A stretch of DNA of 64,000 bases from Dendrobium chrysotoxum (lineage: Eukaryota; Streptophyta; Magnoliopsida; Asparagales; Orchidaceae): the NCBI GenBank assembly GCA_019925795.1, contig CM034310.1, positions 11,986,764 through 12,050,763 on the forward strand, in the 5' to 3' direction. The translations under genes were made by a program, and so were the position numbers. Numbering within the stretch: position 1 is the first letter of the stretch; each line of letters starts with the position of its first letter. Of the stretch, positions 42,731 to 53,374 are shown in pieces. The notes beneath the pieces are model-generated. The model was given only the letters and a program-made list of their open reading frames with translations. It made no database searches and had not been told where the DNA came from.

Positions 42731-43815
42731 ATAGATTATAGAAGAAGTACATATAAGATTATGTGGTGCACACCAAAGTGGGCTAAAGATGAAGATGAAA
42801 ATCAAACTAATGGGATATTACTAGGCATCGAAGATAGATGACTGCTTGAATGTTGCACGTCATTTTCATCAATGTCAGGTGCATGGTGTAGTCTTACATC
42901 AGCCACCAAATATCCTACATCCAACCATCATTTTGTGGCCTTTTGAAAGTTGGGGTACATATATCATCAGTTTAATAGATCCTCCATCCTTCAAAGGTCA
43001 TAAATTTATACTAATAATTATAGATTATTTCTCAAAATGGACAGAAGTAGTTCCTTTGAGAGAAGTTAAAGCACATCATATTTTGAAATTCTTTAAGGAG
43101 AATGTCATATATAAATTTGATGTTCCTTGTATAATTATTTCAGATAATGGCCCTTCATTCAAAAGTATTAAGATAAATAGCTTTGCTGGACATCATAATA
43201 TTAATTGGAGATACTCCACCATCTATTATGCTCGAGAAAATGGATTGGCAAAGGCCTTCAAGAAAACTCTTGTTCATATATGAAAGAAAACCTAAGATGA
43301 TAATAAGCATTAATGATACGAGAAGTTGGTTGAACCTTTGTAGGCATATCAAACCACATTTAGAACTCTAACTCAATATTTGTTATATGCGTTAGTTTGT
43401 GGTGTGGAAGCTATTATTCCTCTGGAAGTAAAAGCACCTTCACTTAGAGTCATAATAAATTACAAGATAACCTCAAATTAAAATGTTAAACCCTAATAAG
43501 AAGAGCTCGAAAGTTTGGAACGGAAGTATTTACAAGCTTAACAGAATCTCGAGTTGTATAAAGCTAAAATGATCCAGGCTCATGATAAATTGATTCGTCC
43601 GAGAACTTTCCAAGTGGGAGACCTGGTACTAGTTCTACAAAGTCCTATTTTGGCTCATCAAAAGATTGGCGATAAATTTGAACCTACATGGGAAGGTCCG
43701 TTCATGCTGGAGAAAGTCTACTAAGGAGGCTCTTATCAGTTAATAAAATGTAAAGGAGATCATCCTATGTTGCCAATTAATGGATGATACCTTAAGAAGT
43801 ATTATAATTGTTGAT
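42731..43815 (+). pseudogene. G2 integrase; catalytic Glu changed to Lys
   Basis: The zinc-binding part (HQSGLKMKMKIKLMGYY, then VARHFHQCQVHG) is followed by the open piece 42846-43283. This has SWGTYIISLIDPPSFKGHKF with the first Asp, IDYFSKWTEVVPLREVKAHH, IIISDNGPSFKSI with the second Asp, and ARENGLAKAFKKTL, where the catalytic Glu seen in G1 (AEA) is Lys. The C-terminal domain (RPRTFQVGDLVLV-like, AHQKIGDKFEPTWEGPFMLE) lies near 43590-43720, and pol ends with LKKYYNC near 43795-43812. A frame change near 43285 and stops break it. Confidence 0.8.
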
Positions 43816-43914
43816 GTATTATAATAATTTTCCAATGAAATAAATTTTGATGTAAATTTTCAGTGTAATTAAAGATTCACAGGTGAATCAGTTCCAAATG
43901 GCAAAATTGGGTCC

Positions 43915-44900
43915 AAAGATCTTAGTTTTAAATTTACTTATCTGGGAATCGATCTCCCATTCGAGTGTTCATCTTTGTTTTTGAATCAATCTTCCATTCA
44001 AAGTCTAAATCTTCCTTTCTTAGAATCAATCTCTTGGTCAGGTTTTAAATTCACTCATTTGGGAATCAATCTCTCATTCATGTATTCATTTTTTTCTAGT
44101 AATTGCTCTCACATTCAAAGTCCAAATCTTCATGTCCAAGAATTGATCTCTTAGCCATGTTTTAAATTTGATCATCTAGGAATCGATGTCCCATTTAGAT
44201 ATTCAGCTTTGTTAGGGAATCAATCTCCTAGTCAAAGTTTAAATCTTTCTATATGATAATTTCTCTCAGTTAGGTTTTAAATTCACTCCTTTGGGAATTA
44301 ATCTCCCATTTAGGTATTCAGCTTTGTCTAGGAATCGATCTCCCAGTCAAAGTTTAAATCTTCCTATCCAAGAATCAATCTATTAGTTAGGTTTTAAATT
44401 CACTCATTAAGGAATCATTCTCCCATTTGAGTTTTCATCTTTGTTTAGTAATCGATCTCCCATTCAAAGCCTAAACTTCCTCTCCGAGAATAGATTTCTC
44501 GATTATGTTTTAAATTTACTCGTTTGGGAATCGATCTACCATTCAAGTATTCAGCTTTATCTGGGAATCGATCTCCCAGTCAAAGTTTAAATCTTCCTCT
44601 TTGAGAATTGATCTCTTAATTATATTTTAAATTTGCTTGTCTGGGAATCAATCTCCCATTCAAGTAATCAGCTTTTTCTAGGAATCGATCTCCTAGTTAA
44701 AGTTTAAATCTTCCTCTCTGAGAATCAATCTCTCGATAATGTTCTAAATTCACTCATTTAGGAATCAATCTCCCATTCGGGTATCCTGCTTTGCTTGGGA
44801 ATCAATCTCCCATTCAAAGTTTAATTTTTTTCTCTCTGAGAATCAATCTATTAGTTAGTTCTTACATTTGCTTGTCTAAAAATTGATCCTTCAATCGAGT
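43915..44900 (+). repeat. G2 3' UTR tandem repeat, about 117-bp unit, 8 to 9 copies
   Basis: Units start with GTTTTAAATTCACTC-like text at about 43926, 44041, 44158, 44274, 44391, 44506, 44622, 44739 and 44857. Each unit holds three sub-units of about 39 bp around GGGAATCGATCTCCC (variants GAATCAATCTC and similar), so this is a higher-order array. Tat/Ogre 3' UTR arrays are known sources of satellite DNA. Confidence 0.9.
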
Positions 44901-44977
44901 CACAACCTTCTAAATTTTGTTGATCCCCTCGGTCAACATCAATATGTGTAGTTTACTCTTTGAGTTCATCACACCTG

Positions 44978-44984
44978 TTGGGAG
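44978..44984 (+). promoter_or_regulatory. G2 polypurine tract (weak)
   Basis: TTGGGAG is followed by TCCATTTATTGACCTC, aligned with the stronger TTGGGGGG of G1. Confidence 0.5.
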
Positions 44985-44993
44985 TCCATTTAT

Positions 44994-45892
44994 TGACCTC
45001 ATTTTTGTATGAGGTTATCATGAACTACTCAATTCCCTAATTGTCAAATCTTATTATTTTCAACCATTCACTTGTCAATCATTTAGTCTACAATCATTTG
45101 TTCTAAAACAATCCAGTTTACAATCAACACTTCAATTATCTCTAATCAATCAATCAATCAATCAAAATCTCAATCCAGCTTACAATCACTTTTAGTCAAA
45201 CTAGTCATCAACCTTGCAATCAACCTTCAATGAGATTTAATCATACAGCCAATAATCAACATAAATCTAGTTTATTCATAATCTTCTTAGATATTTAATT
45301 ACACTTCAATCAAACTTTAATTGACCTGATTCATGTAATTTACACTAAATCAATTCACATTTAAATACATTATATTTAATCATACAGTCTACATCCAATA
45401 AGGCTTCAATCACTATATGTAATCCAAAATCATTGATCTTTAATTACTTAAACAATCCATATACTCTTGCATTACAATCAACTAACTCAATGTGATGCTT
45501 TGCATAGTGTACTAACTCCTTAACCTCAATCATGATCCAAATCATATTCACCCCACCTTGAATCAATAACTGCACTCAATCATCACTTATCAATCATCAA
45601 TCAATAATTATACTACAGTCAATTGACCCTATGAAATGCCTTGCCCACTGCACTGGCCTTCATGACCTTAATTATGTTCAAATCCCCTCATTAGAAGTTT
45701 CATATTGCAAATCAGGCATCGCTGGTTCTATGGGCCGATGATTGATCAAGATGATATAGTCGAGCTAGCTCAGGCTAGCTCAATTAATCATTAATATCTC
45801 AATCACTTCCAACTCAAGTCTAAAGCAACTCTGATCTTCATCAAACTATTATGAACATCACTCCAATTGATTTTGTATTTGGGTGTTCACCT
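44994..45892 (+). repeat. G2 3' LTR, left 0.9 kb only
   Basis: It starts TGACCTCATTTTTGTATGAG with a terminal hairpin and runs until the C2 LTR fragment begins. It contains an (AATC)n-like run (45151-45168), many 'caatca' words, and GAGCTAGCTCAGGCTAGCTC near 45762. The far end is missing, so it cannot be compared with the trace of 5' LTR before 19880. Confidence 0.6.
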
Positions 45893-46304
45893 TTGAAAGT
45901 GAATCTTATAAAGGCTTCTCCACCTTGCTGTGGGAGCAGAAGGAGAGTCAACTTTTAGTAGTGCAATTCTCGGAGTTGAGGACTCCGGAGAGTGGACGTA
46001 GGTCAAGTGACCAAACCACTATATAAATTTCTGGTGCGCTTTTTCTATTTTTACCGCACTTTATTTTTCACGCATTTATTTACTATTTTAATTACTTGTT
46101 GAAAATTTTGATTTTAATTTTGTATTGTGAGATTTGTAATTGTGTCACCAATATCATAGTTATGAATGAATCATTAGCTTCCACATTCTACTTGTTAAAT
46201 TATTATTTTAAAAATCTAAAAAAAATAGAACTCCTATTTAGGAATAATTTTTAAAGTACCAATTCACCTCCCCCCCCCCCCTCTTGGCGCATCTCGTACT
46301 TTTA
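45893..46304 (+). repeat. C2 5' LTR, truncated (412 bp)
   Basis: It matches the 3' LTR from about 54785 to the end: GAAAGTGAATCTTATAAAGG, GGTCAAGTGACC (46001-46012), TATATAAA (46020-46027), a poly-C run (about 46267-46280), and the end TCTCGTACTTTTA. The U3 part with all palindromes is absent. Confidence 0.85.
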
Positions 46305-46306
46305 AG

Positions 46307-46318
46307 TGGTATCAGAGC
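46307..46318 (+). other. C2 primer binding site (initiator tRNA-Met)
   Basis: TGGTATCAGAGC, a perfect 12-base iMet complement, lies two bases after the LTR end. Confidence 0.9.
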
Positions 46319-46363
46319 GGGGTTTCAAAATAGTGTTTTAGAAAACCTAAAAACATAAGATCT

Positions 46364-48190
46364 ATGGCACATTTTGGTAACTTTAACACTACGGAGGATT
46401 ATTATATAACCCATCCACCTTTATTTGATAATATATCGTTTGATTTCTAGAAAATTCGTATGTCTATATTTTTACAATCAATAGACTATCGCATGTGGAT
46501 GTTGGTTCAAGAAGGTTACTCTACACCATTTTGTATCTTGAATGGCGTTAAAACTGAGTTATCATTTAATGAATAGAGTAATGAGGATAGAGAATTCACA
46601 CAATTAAATGCTAAATGCTTGAATTATTTCTTTTACTCATTAGAATCAGAAGATTATATGCGAGTATCTACTTGTAGTACTGGTAAAGAGATCTGGGATA
46701 GATTGTGTATCACGTATGATGGAACCAATGATGTTAAACAGTCTAGGCAAAACATGCTTCTATATGATTATGAACTTTTTTGCATAAAATCTAGCGAGAT
46801 TGTATCTGAAATGTACACTAGGTTTACCCAGATAGTGACATCTTTGCATGCATTAGGAAGAGAGTTATTAAATTCTAAAAAAGTTAACAATATATTGAGA
46901 TATTTACCTAGCTCCTATGACACAAAAATTATTGTAATAACTGAGTTCAAAAATTTAAATATTTATTCAATTAATAATTTGCTTGGGTTGCTCATTGCCT
47001 ATGAGCAAGGAGTGAGTAAAAGGCAAAGTGATGCAGGTGAAAAGAAGAAGGAGCAAACTGTGGCTCTAAAAGAGAACAATTCTAAAAGTGACAGTTCTAT
47101 AGCGGAGGAAGATGATGACATAGCCTTTATGACTCGTTAGTTCAAGAATTTTCTGAAAAGAAAGCAACAGCATCATCAAAGCAATTTGAATAAAGGTAAA
47201 AGCTTAAAGAATACTAAAGTTGCATCTAACATAATTTTCTTTGAGTGTAGGAAACCAGGTCATCTCTGAGCTGATTGCCCAAATATTAAGACTCATCAAA
47301 CCAAGGAGAAGGGTGAGGAAAGGTCAAAATTCAAGAAGGATAAATTTAAGACACAAAAAGCTTTTTGGGTTGACTCTGCTTCCGAAACATCACAAGAAGA
47401 AGCAGACGAGGAGGTAAAGAATTTATATCTTATGACTAACGATAACCTTAATCAATCAGATCAAGATGAGGCATGTCAACTTTCTTATGATGAACTGTTA
47501 ATTATTTCTGAAAAGATTCATGACTCATATAGAAAGTTGAAAAAAATGCATGCTAGTCTTAACACTGATTTTAGCACTTTACAAAAAGAGCATGTTAGTA
47601 TAGTTAAAGAATTTTCTGACTTGGATAGAGATCACATGTCCCTACTGGATTAATTTGATGCATTAAACAAGAAGCATATTAAATTAACTACTACACACAA
47701 TTCCTTGATGCCATTACATGTTGAACTAGAGAGTGCATTTAAGGAATTAGAGGAACTTGCATCTAAGCTAAATAGTAGTGAGCATGTATTGAAATTCGAA
47801 ATTGTAAGTCTTAAGAAAGAAAATTAATTTCTAAATGTAAAAATTCATGCATTTGAGAATAATAAAACACCTCCTACATTTGCTGAATTTTATAAAACTC
47901 CACCATTTGAACCATCTCATTCAAAATCCTCAAAGCATGTTCCATCCAGACCTAGGAAGTGGCACTATCACCCATATAGATTAGTGAACCCATTTCCCAG
48001 TGTTAGGTGTTACTCTTGTGGCATGTTAGGTCACATAGCCCACACTCATATAATTCACCATACGACACATATAGTGTGGAGACCTAAGCTGCATTTATCA
48101 TAGCATAACATGCATACATCTCATTCATACAAGCATAAGGTGGAACCCAAACTCACTTGAATTCCAAAAATTAATCTTTGATTGACATTA
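46364..48190 (+). pseudogene. C2 gag with coiled coil and two zinc knuckles
   Basis: It starts MAHFGNFNTTEDYYITHPP at 46364. A TAG stop at 46448 replaces the Trp kept in C5. The open piece 46619-47140 (YFFYSLESEDYMRVSTCSTG, EMYTRFTQIVTSLHALGREL, LLIAYEQGVSKRQSDAGEKK) is the UBN2-like gag body. Knuckle 1 at 47233-47280 reads IIFFECRKPGHL-ADCP, with Phe at the first Cys and one stop. The coiled-coil piece 47432-47653 (LKKMHASLNTDFSTLQKEH) and beyond is followed by knuckle 2 near 48007-48045 (VRCYSCGMLGHIAHTH), which lacks its final Cys. The Gag is unusually long, as is typical of sireviruses. Confidence 0.85.
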
Positions 48191-48570
48191 TAGGGATGCT
48201 CTCACAAAAAACCTAGTGAGAGCATGTGGTACCTGGATAGTGGTTGCTCAAGACACATGATTAGAGACATGAAGCAGTTCGTGATATTGGAGGCCAGGTC
48301 AGGAGGTAAGGTGACTTTAGAAGACAACACCACCAGAAAAGTGGTGGGCTCAGGTATCATTAGAAATTCTAAAAATTTGGTAATTGAAAATGTTCTTTTA
48401 GTTGATGGTTTAAAGAATAATCTTTTAAGTATCATTCAATTATATGATAAGGGTTTTAACATAAAGTTTCTTTCTAACAAATACATGATTAGCCTAAATG
48501 ATACACTTGTGTTTGAAGGAAAATGCATAAATAATGTCTATATGTTAGATTTAAACTGCTTTGAAAACTC
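48191..48570 (+). pseudogene. C2 aspartic protease region
   Basis: The open piece 48224-48745 begins MWYLDSGCSRHMIRDMKQF, with an intact DSG triad and the CSRH motif that follows it in copia proteases. It continues GGKVTLEDNTTRKVVGSGII, ENVLLVDGLKNNLLSIIQLY and NKYMISLNDTLVFEGK. There is no stop through the domain, so protease is the best preserved pol domain of C2. It runs without a break into the GAG-pre-integrase block. Confidence 0.8.
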
Positions 48571-49560
48571 AAACCCTTTATGTTTGAAAATAATAGATGA
48601 TGACTCTTGGCTATGGCATAGGAGACTATGCCATTCTAGCATAAAAACACTTTGGAATATCACTCAGAAAGACCTAGTTAGAGGCATACCTAAGTTAGAC
48701 TTTACTAAAGACCATCTATGTGATGCCTGCCAATTAGGAAAATAAGTGAAATCATCATTTCATTCAATCAAGGATATCAACACCACTAGGCCACTAGAAA
48801 TTCTTCACATGGACCTATTCAGACCTGTTAGTACAGCTAGCCTAGGAGGGAAATCTTATGGATTTGTAATAGTGGATGACTACTCTAGGTTTACTTGGGT
48901 AAAATTCTTAGCATATAAAAGTGAGTCATTTGAATAATTTAGAACTTTTTCCACTTGGATTTAAAGGAAATTAGAATATATAATTTCAATAATCCATAAT
49001 GATCATGGTGGAGAATTTGAGAATGATAAGTTTGAATCATTTTATCAAGAGATAGGAATAGAATATAATTTCTCTGCCCCTAGGACTCCCCAGCAAAATG
49101 GAATAGCTGAAAAAAAGAATAAAACCTTAGTTGAAGCTGGTAGGGCAATGTCAGCTGAATACACTCTTCCTAGATATTTTTGAGCAGAAGTAGTGAATAC
49201 TGCTTATTTTATTCTAAATAGGGTGAATGTTAGATCCAAACTTAATAAGACACCCTATGAATTGCTTAAGGGTAGGACACCCAATCTTTCTCGCTTACAT
49301 GTTTTTGGATGCAAATATTTTATCTTAATTAATGGTAAGTCACCTTTAGAAAAATTTGATCCTAAATCTGATGAAGGAATCTTCTTACGCAACTCATCTG
49401 TAAGTAAAGCCTATAGAATCTTTAATAAGAGGACCCCTGTTATAGAAGAGTCTACCCATGTGGTATTTGATGAATCAGATAAGATTATTCAGGGAGAAGA
49501 AGAAGTTAAGATTATTCAGGGAGTAGAAACCATTGCCTATAGATTGGAGATATTCTTCTA
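48571..49560 (+). pseudogene. C2 integrase
   Basis: The HHCC part (SWLWHRRLCHSSIKTL, DHLCDACQLGK) ends at a TAA at 48743. 48746-48937 holds ILHMDLFRPVSTASLGGKSY (first Asp; the Gly of LFGP is Arg) and DDYSRFTWVKFL. HNDHGGEFEND near 48990 gives the second Asp. PQQNGIAEKKNKTLVEAG near 49090 gives the Glu. The open piece 49193-49561 has ILNRVNVRSKLNKTPYELLK, GRTPNLSRLHVFGCKYFI and KFDPKSDEGIFL. All three catalytic acids remain, separated by stops such as the TGA at 49182. Confidence 0.82.
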
Positions 49561-50640
49561 GTCATCCTAATGAATTGATCTTAAGAGACCCATCAGAAGG
49601 TGTAAAAACTAGGCATAGACTTAGGAAAGAAGTCAGTTATTATGCATTTATTTCCATGATTGAACCCACGAATATAGATCAAGCCTTAGGAGATGAATTG
49701 TGGATCCTAGCAATGCAAGAAGAGCTAAACTAATTTGTTAGGAATGATGTGTGGGAATTAGTCAAGAGACCTAAAGAGTAAAGACTGGTTGGAACTAAGT
49801 GGGTCTTTAAAAATAAGATGAATGACTTTGAAATAGTAGTGAGAAATAAGGCTAGATTACTAGCAAAGGGATATAACCAAATTGAGGGAATATATTTTGA
49901 GGAAACCTTTGCACCTGTAGCAAAACTAGAAGCTATAAGAGTACTCTTAGCTTTTGCTTGCTTCAAGGGTTTCAAATTATATTAAATGGATGTTAAGAGT
50001 ACTTTTCTAAATGGGGTAATCAAAGAAGATGTTTATGTTGAACAACCCCCTGGGTTTAAAAACTCATAATTTTCAAATCATGTGTTTAAGTTAAAAAATG
50101 TACTATATGGGTTAAAGCAATAAAGCAAGCACCAAAAGCCTAGTATGAAAAACTTGGTACATTCCTACTAGATAGAGGCTTTGTTAAGCTTAGTATAGTC
50201 ACCACCCTCTTCTTAAAAGGGTAGGAGATGAGATACTTATTGTTCAGATTTATGTAGATAACATCTTGTTTGGATCTTCTGAGAAAATCTTATGTGATGA
50301 ATTTTCAAAAATAATGAGTGACGAGTTCGAAATTAGTATGATGGGAGAACTTAATTACTTTCATGGATTTAATATAAAATAGATGAAAGGTGGAACATTC
50401 CTTAGCCAATCTAAGTACATCAAAGATATTTTAAAAAAGTATAAAATGGACAATGCTAAGGCCATAAATACTCCCATGAGTTCTAACATCTAATTAGAAA
50501 AAGATTCAAATGGAAAATCAGTAGACCAGAAGAAGTATAGGAGAATAATTGGATCTCTTCTCTATTTAACTGCCAGCAGAGCGAATATAATATTTAGTGT
50601 ACGTCTCTGCGCTCGATTTCAAGCTGACCCAAAAGAATCT
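49561..50640 (+). pseudogene. C2 reverse transcriptase; YVDD box is YVDN
   Basis: The linker 49533-49733 (DWRYSSSHPNELILRDPSEG, MIEPTNIDQALGDELWILAM) precedes RT. RT blocks are TKWVFKNKMNDFEIVVRNK, GIYFEETFAPVAKLEAIRVL, MDVKSTFLNGVIKEDVYVEQ (first Asp) and FKLKNVLYGLKQ. The active-site box near 50252-50262 reads YVDN, which removes one of the two Asp. MGELNYFHGFNIK and YRRIIGSLLYLTASR follow. A short duplication of 'aaagcaa' near 50115-50135 adds a frame error. Confidence 0.82.
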
Positions 50641-51200
50641 CACATGTTTGCTGTCAAAAGAATTCTTAGATATCTACTAGGCACCCCAAACTTAAGAATT
50701 TGGTATCCTATATACAGCACTACTTTTGAAATCTTAGGGTACTCAGATTCAAATTTTACAGGATGTAAGGTAGATAAAAAATGCACCTCTGGTACCTGTT
50801 AATTCATTAAACAATCATTAGTTTTATGGTCCAGTAGATTACAAAATTTGGTAGCCCTCTCAACAGCTGAAGCAGAATATATAGCGGTAGGAAGTTGTGT
50901 TACTCAAGTTTTATGGTTAAAAAAAAGCTTTTAGATCTTGGACTACCTGTAGGAATCATCCTAATAATGTGAGATAACACTAGTGCAATTTACATATCTA
51001 AAAATCCAATTCAGCACTCACGAACAAAGCATATAGACATTAGACAACACTTCATAAGAGATCATGTAGCCAAAGGAGATATTGAATTATACCATATTGC
51101 TACTGAAGATCAACTGACTGATATTTTCACAAAACCACTAGCTTATGACACCTTTAGTACATTGAGAACAAAATTAGGTGTCATAGATATTCATGATTAA
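50641..51200 (+). pseudogene. C2 RNase H and pol end
   Basis: Blocks are HMFAVKRILRYLLGTPNLRI, GYSDSNFTGCKVDKKCTSGT with the Asp, STAEAEYIAVGSCVTQVLWL with the Glu, DNTSAIYISKNPIQHSRTKH, DIRQHFIRDHVAKGDIELYH and DIFTKPLAYDTFSTLRTKLG. The pol stop TAA is at 51198-51200 after VIDIHD. It is broken mainly near 50801 (stop) and 50930 (frame). The ending is the standard copia pol terminus. Confidence 0.85.
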
Positions 51201-51309
51201 TAAAAATAAAAAAAAATTATATGTTTTATGTCTTTGTGTTGTTTTAATTAAAAAAATAAAAAGGGGTTTCCTGATCCTCTCACACTCATCTTGCTGATAC
51301 CCAACCTTG

Positions 51310-51785
51310 GATTCCTATGCACATCGTACTGTATGATTCACTATCGTACTATACGATCCTTATTTATACATAGATCATAACATTCAATTCCGTCAACGAT
51401 CCAGTTATGTCTGATATTATATCCATCGCACTATACGAACCACCCATCGTACTGTACGATACATATTATTGATCATAGTACTGTACAAAGCACCACTCGT
51501 ACTGTACGATCCACATGTCATTTTAGATTGGGATGAATTTAAACTCGGCCATAATAAAAAATATTGTTGTTCGTACTGTACGAACACCTGTTCATACTGG
51601 ACGATGTCTTTCGTCAAAGGTTGTAATGACGACTCCTCGGGATGAACAACCTTTCTCTCTAAATCGTCAAGTACGATCCTTATTGTAATGTATGATTTGA
51701 CCACTTTTTTTAACAAGTCATCCAGATGAATTAAATTCCCTAATCGTACTATACAATCCAATATCGTACTATACGATCAGCATAA
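51310..51785. repeat. Palindrome cluster between pol and the extra ORF (C2)
   Basis: A perfect ATCGTACTGTACGAT lies at 51446-51460, with more than ten relatives (ATCGTACTATACGAT, TTCGTACTGTACGAA near 51569). They lie just before the ORF start, in the position of its possible leader or promoter. Confidence 0.85.
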
Positions 51786-51866
51786 AATCTTTAAAATGGA
51801 GGGATTGTATAAGTCATTTCACTCACATCTCTTCCAAATTCCAAATCCCTTCAAGTTTTCAGTTCT

Positions 51867-52969
51867 ATAGTTGGTGGAAGTAAATGAGGCAGACTGATCG
51901 AGGGGAGCTCCTCCTCCTCTTGGGGTTCAATGACCATTTTCTCTCTGCCACGGATGAAAAAGCGTATAACAAATTCAAAGAGGTCAAGATCACTCCTTCT
52001 CGTATTCTTAATCAAGCCGCTCTTAACTTTGATGTCATGAATCTCTTTGCCTCCACGACTCTCCAATTTCATGTTACCTTGGCCTTTCCATTTCACTCTG
52101 AACTCCTCTATGAATTCCTAGTCAACCTTAAGATCGACTTAGAATGGACAACCCTGACTTCCTTTATCTGCAAACGTAATGTTGTTATCACTAAAGACGA
52201 CATAGCTCAACATATTAGACTCTTCACTGAAGGACCTTGTCCCCAATCTCTACTCACTAATGATTATGATTGGACCTCAGTCAACATGCTACTTAGAAAT
52301 GTACCCACTAATCAACACCTAACACTTGTCCAAAGTCTCAATCAAAATGCCTGCGTTATCCAGTATGTTCTTCGCACATCCATAATACCCAAAGCTGGAG
52401 ACCGCATACACATTACCCCACTTCTATCTGTAGTCACTTACTTAATCATGTCAACCACCAAATTTGATGAAGCTTAAATGATCTTAGACTATATTCATAC
52501 CTTGGCTGCTATCTGATATCCTAGTGCCTGAAGAAAATAAAATCACGCCTTAGGACATGTCATTGGATATATCCTGGATGCCAAGTATCAACTCCACTAT
52601 CCTATCCCTCTGGATAATATTCCTATCTTCTACACAGATGCCTCTTTTCATATTCTATTCCATCGGGGGGCTGCACACACTGATCCCAATTTTGATAAAG
52701 AAGAGGTTATTGCTCCTACCGAAGTACCTCCACCATAATGAATACAACCACCTGGACCTGCCTACCCTCTGGATGACATTATTCAATGACTTGATCACCT
52801 GGAAACTAGACTGGATTATCACATTGATCAACAACACCACCAGCATGAAGATGACATGTGATGGTTTGGGGAATGCTTCACCTCAATAGATCACGAGTTC
52901 GTGTCCCTCCATCAGCACTTTCAGCCACCTCCACCACCACCAGCACCGAATCAGGATCCTGACTTTTGA
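51867..52969 (+). pseudogene. C2 env-position ORF (third-ORF protein)
   Basis: The ancestral start, ATG in C4, is ATA here (about 51867). An in-frame ATG at 51884 opens a 197-codon stretch to 52477 after a small N-terminal indel. Shared words with C4 are LSATDEKAYNKFKEVKITPS, LNFDVMNLFASTTLQF, TSFICKRNVVITKDDIAQHI, TDxDWTSVNMLLRNVP-like text and LRTSIIPKAGDRIHITPLLS. Beyond the stop the frame still matches (PSA-KK, HALGHVIGYILDAKYQLHYP), and it ends APNQDPDF with TGA at 52967-52969. It is mostly alpha-helical, with a proline run before the end and no membrane segment. Function unknown. Confidence 0.7.
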
Positions 52970-53132
52970 GTGCTTTAGTTTGTTTGTGTTATGTAGTACC
53001 TCCTTCTATTAGTTGTTTGTATTTGTGTTTGTTTTGTAGTTCTTTCTTTTATACTGTCTTTTTTTGTATCGGTTATTTTGCTATTTTTTGTTTATACTAG
53101 TTTGAGTATTCATCTCTTTTTGCTATTGTTAT

Positions 53133-53373
53133 AAGGGGAAGAAGTTTTGTGACATTATGTTTTTAAATTTAATGCTATTTACTGTTCTTATTATGTTCTG
53201 TTACTTTTAGTATGTTATACTTAAAATTTAAAATATATATATAAATATAAAAAGATTTTGAAAATCCTCCTATATTTTAAAATTCATCATTCTAGTGAGG
53301 GGGAGCTAAGGAAGAAATAACATCTATTATGGGTATCCGATAATATTATTTGACACCATCAAAAAGGGGGAGA
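53133..53373 (+). promoter_or_regulatory. C2 triple polypurine tract
   Basis: The three tracts are AAGGGGAAGAAG (53133-53144), GAGGGGGAG (53297-53305) and AAAAAGGGGGAGA (53361-53373); the last is next to the 3' LTR. C4 has all three with the same flanking words (GAAGTTxTGTGA, GCTAAGGAAGAAATAAC, CCATCAAAAAGGGG). Several polypurine copies are a known sirevirus trait. Confidence 0.8.
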
Positions 53374-53374
53374 T

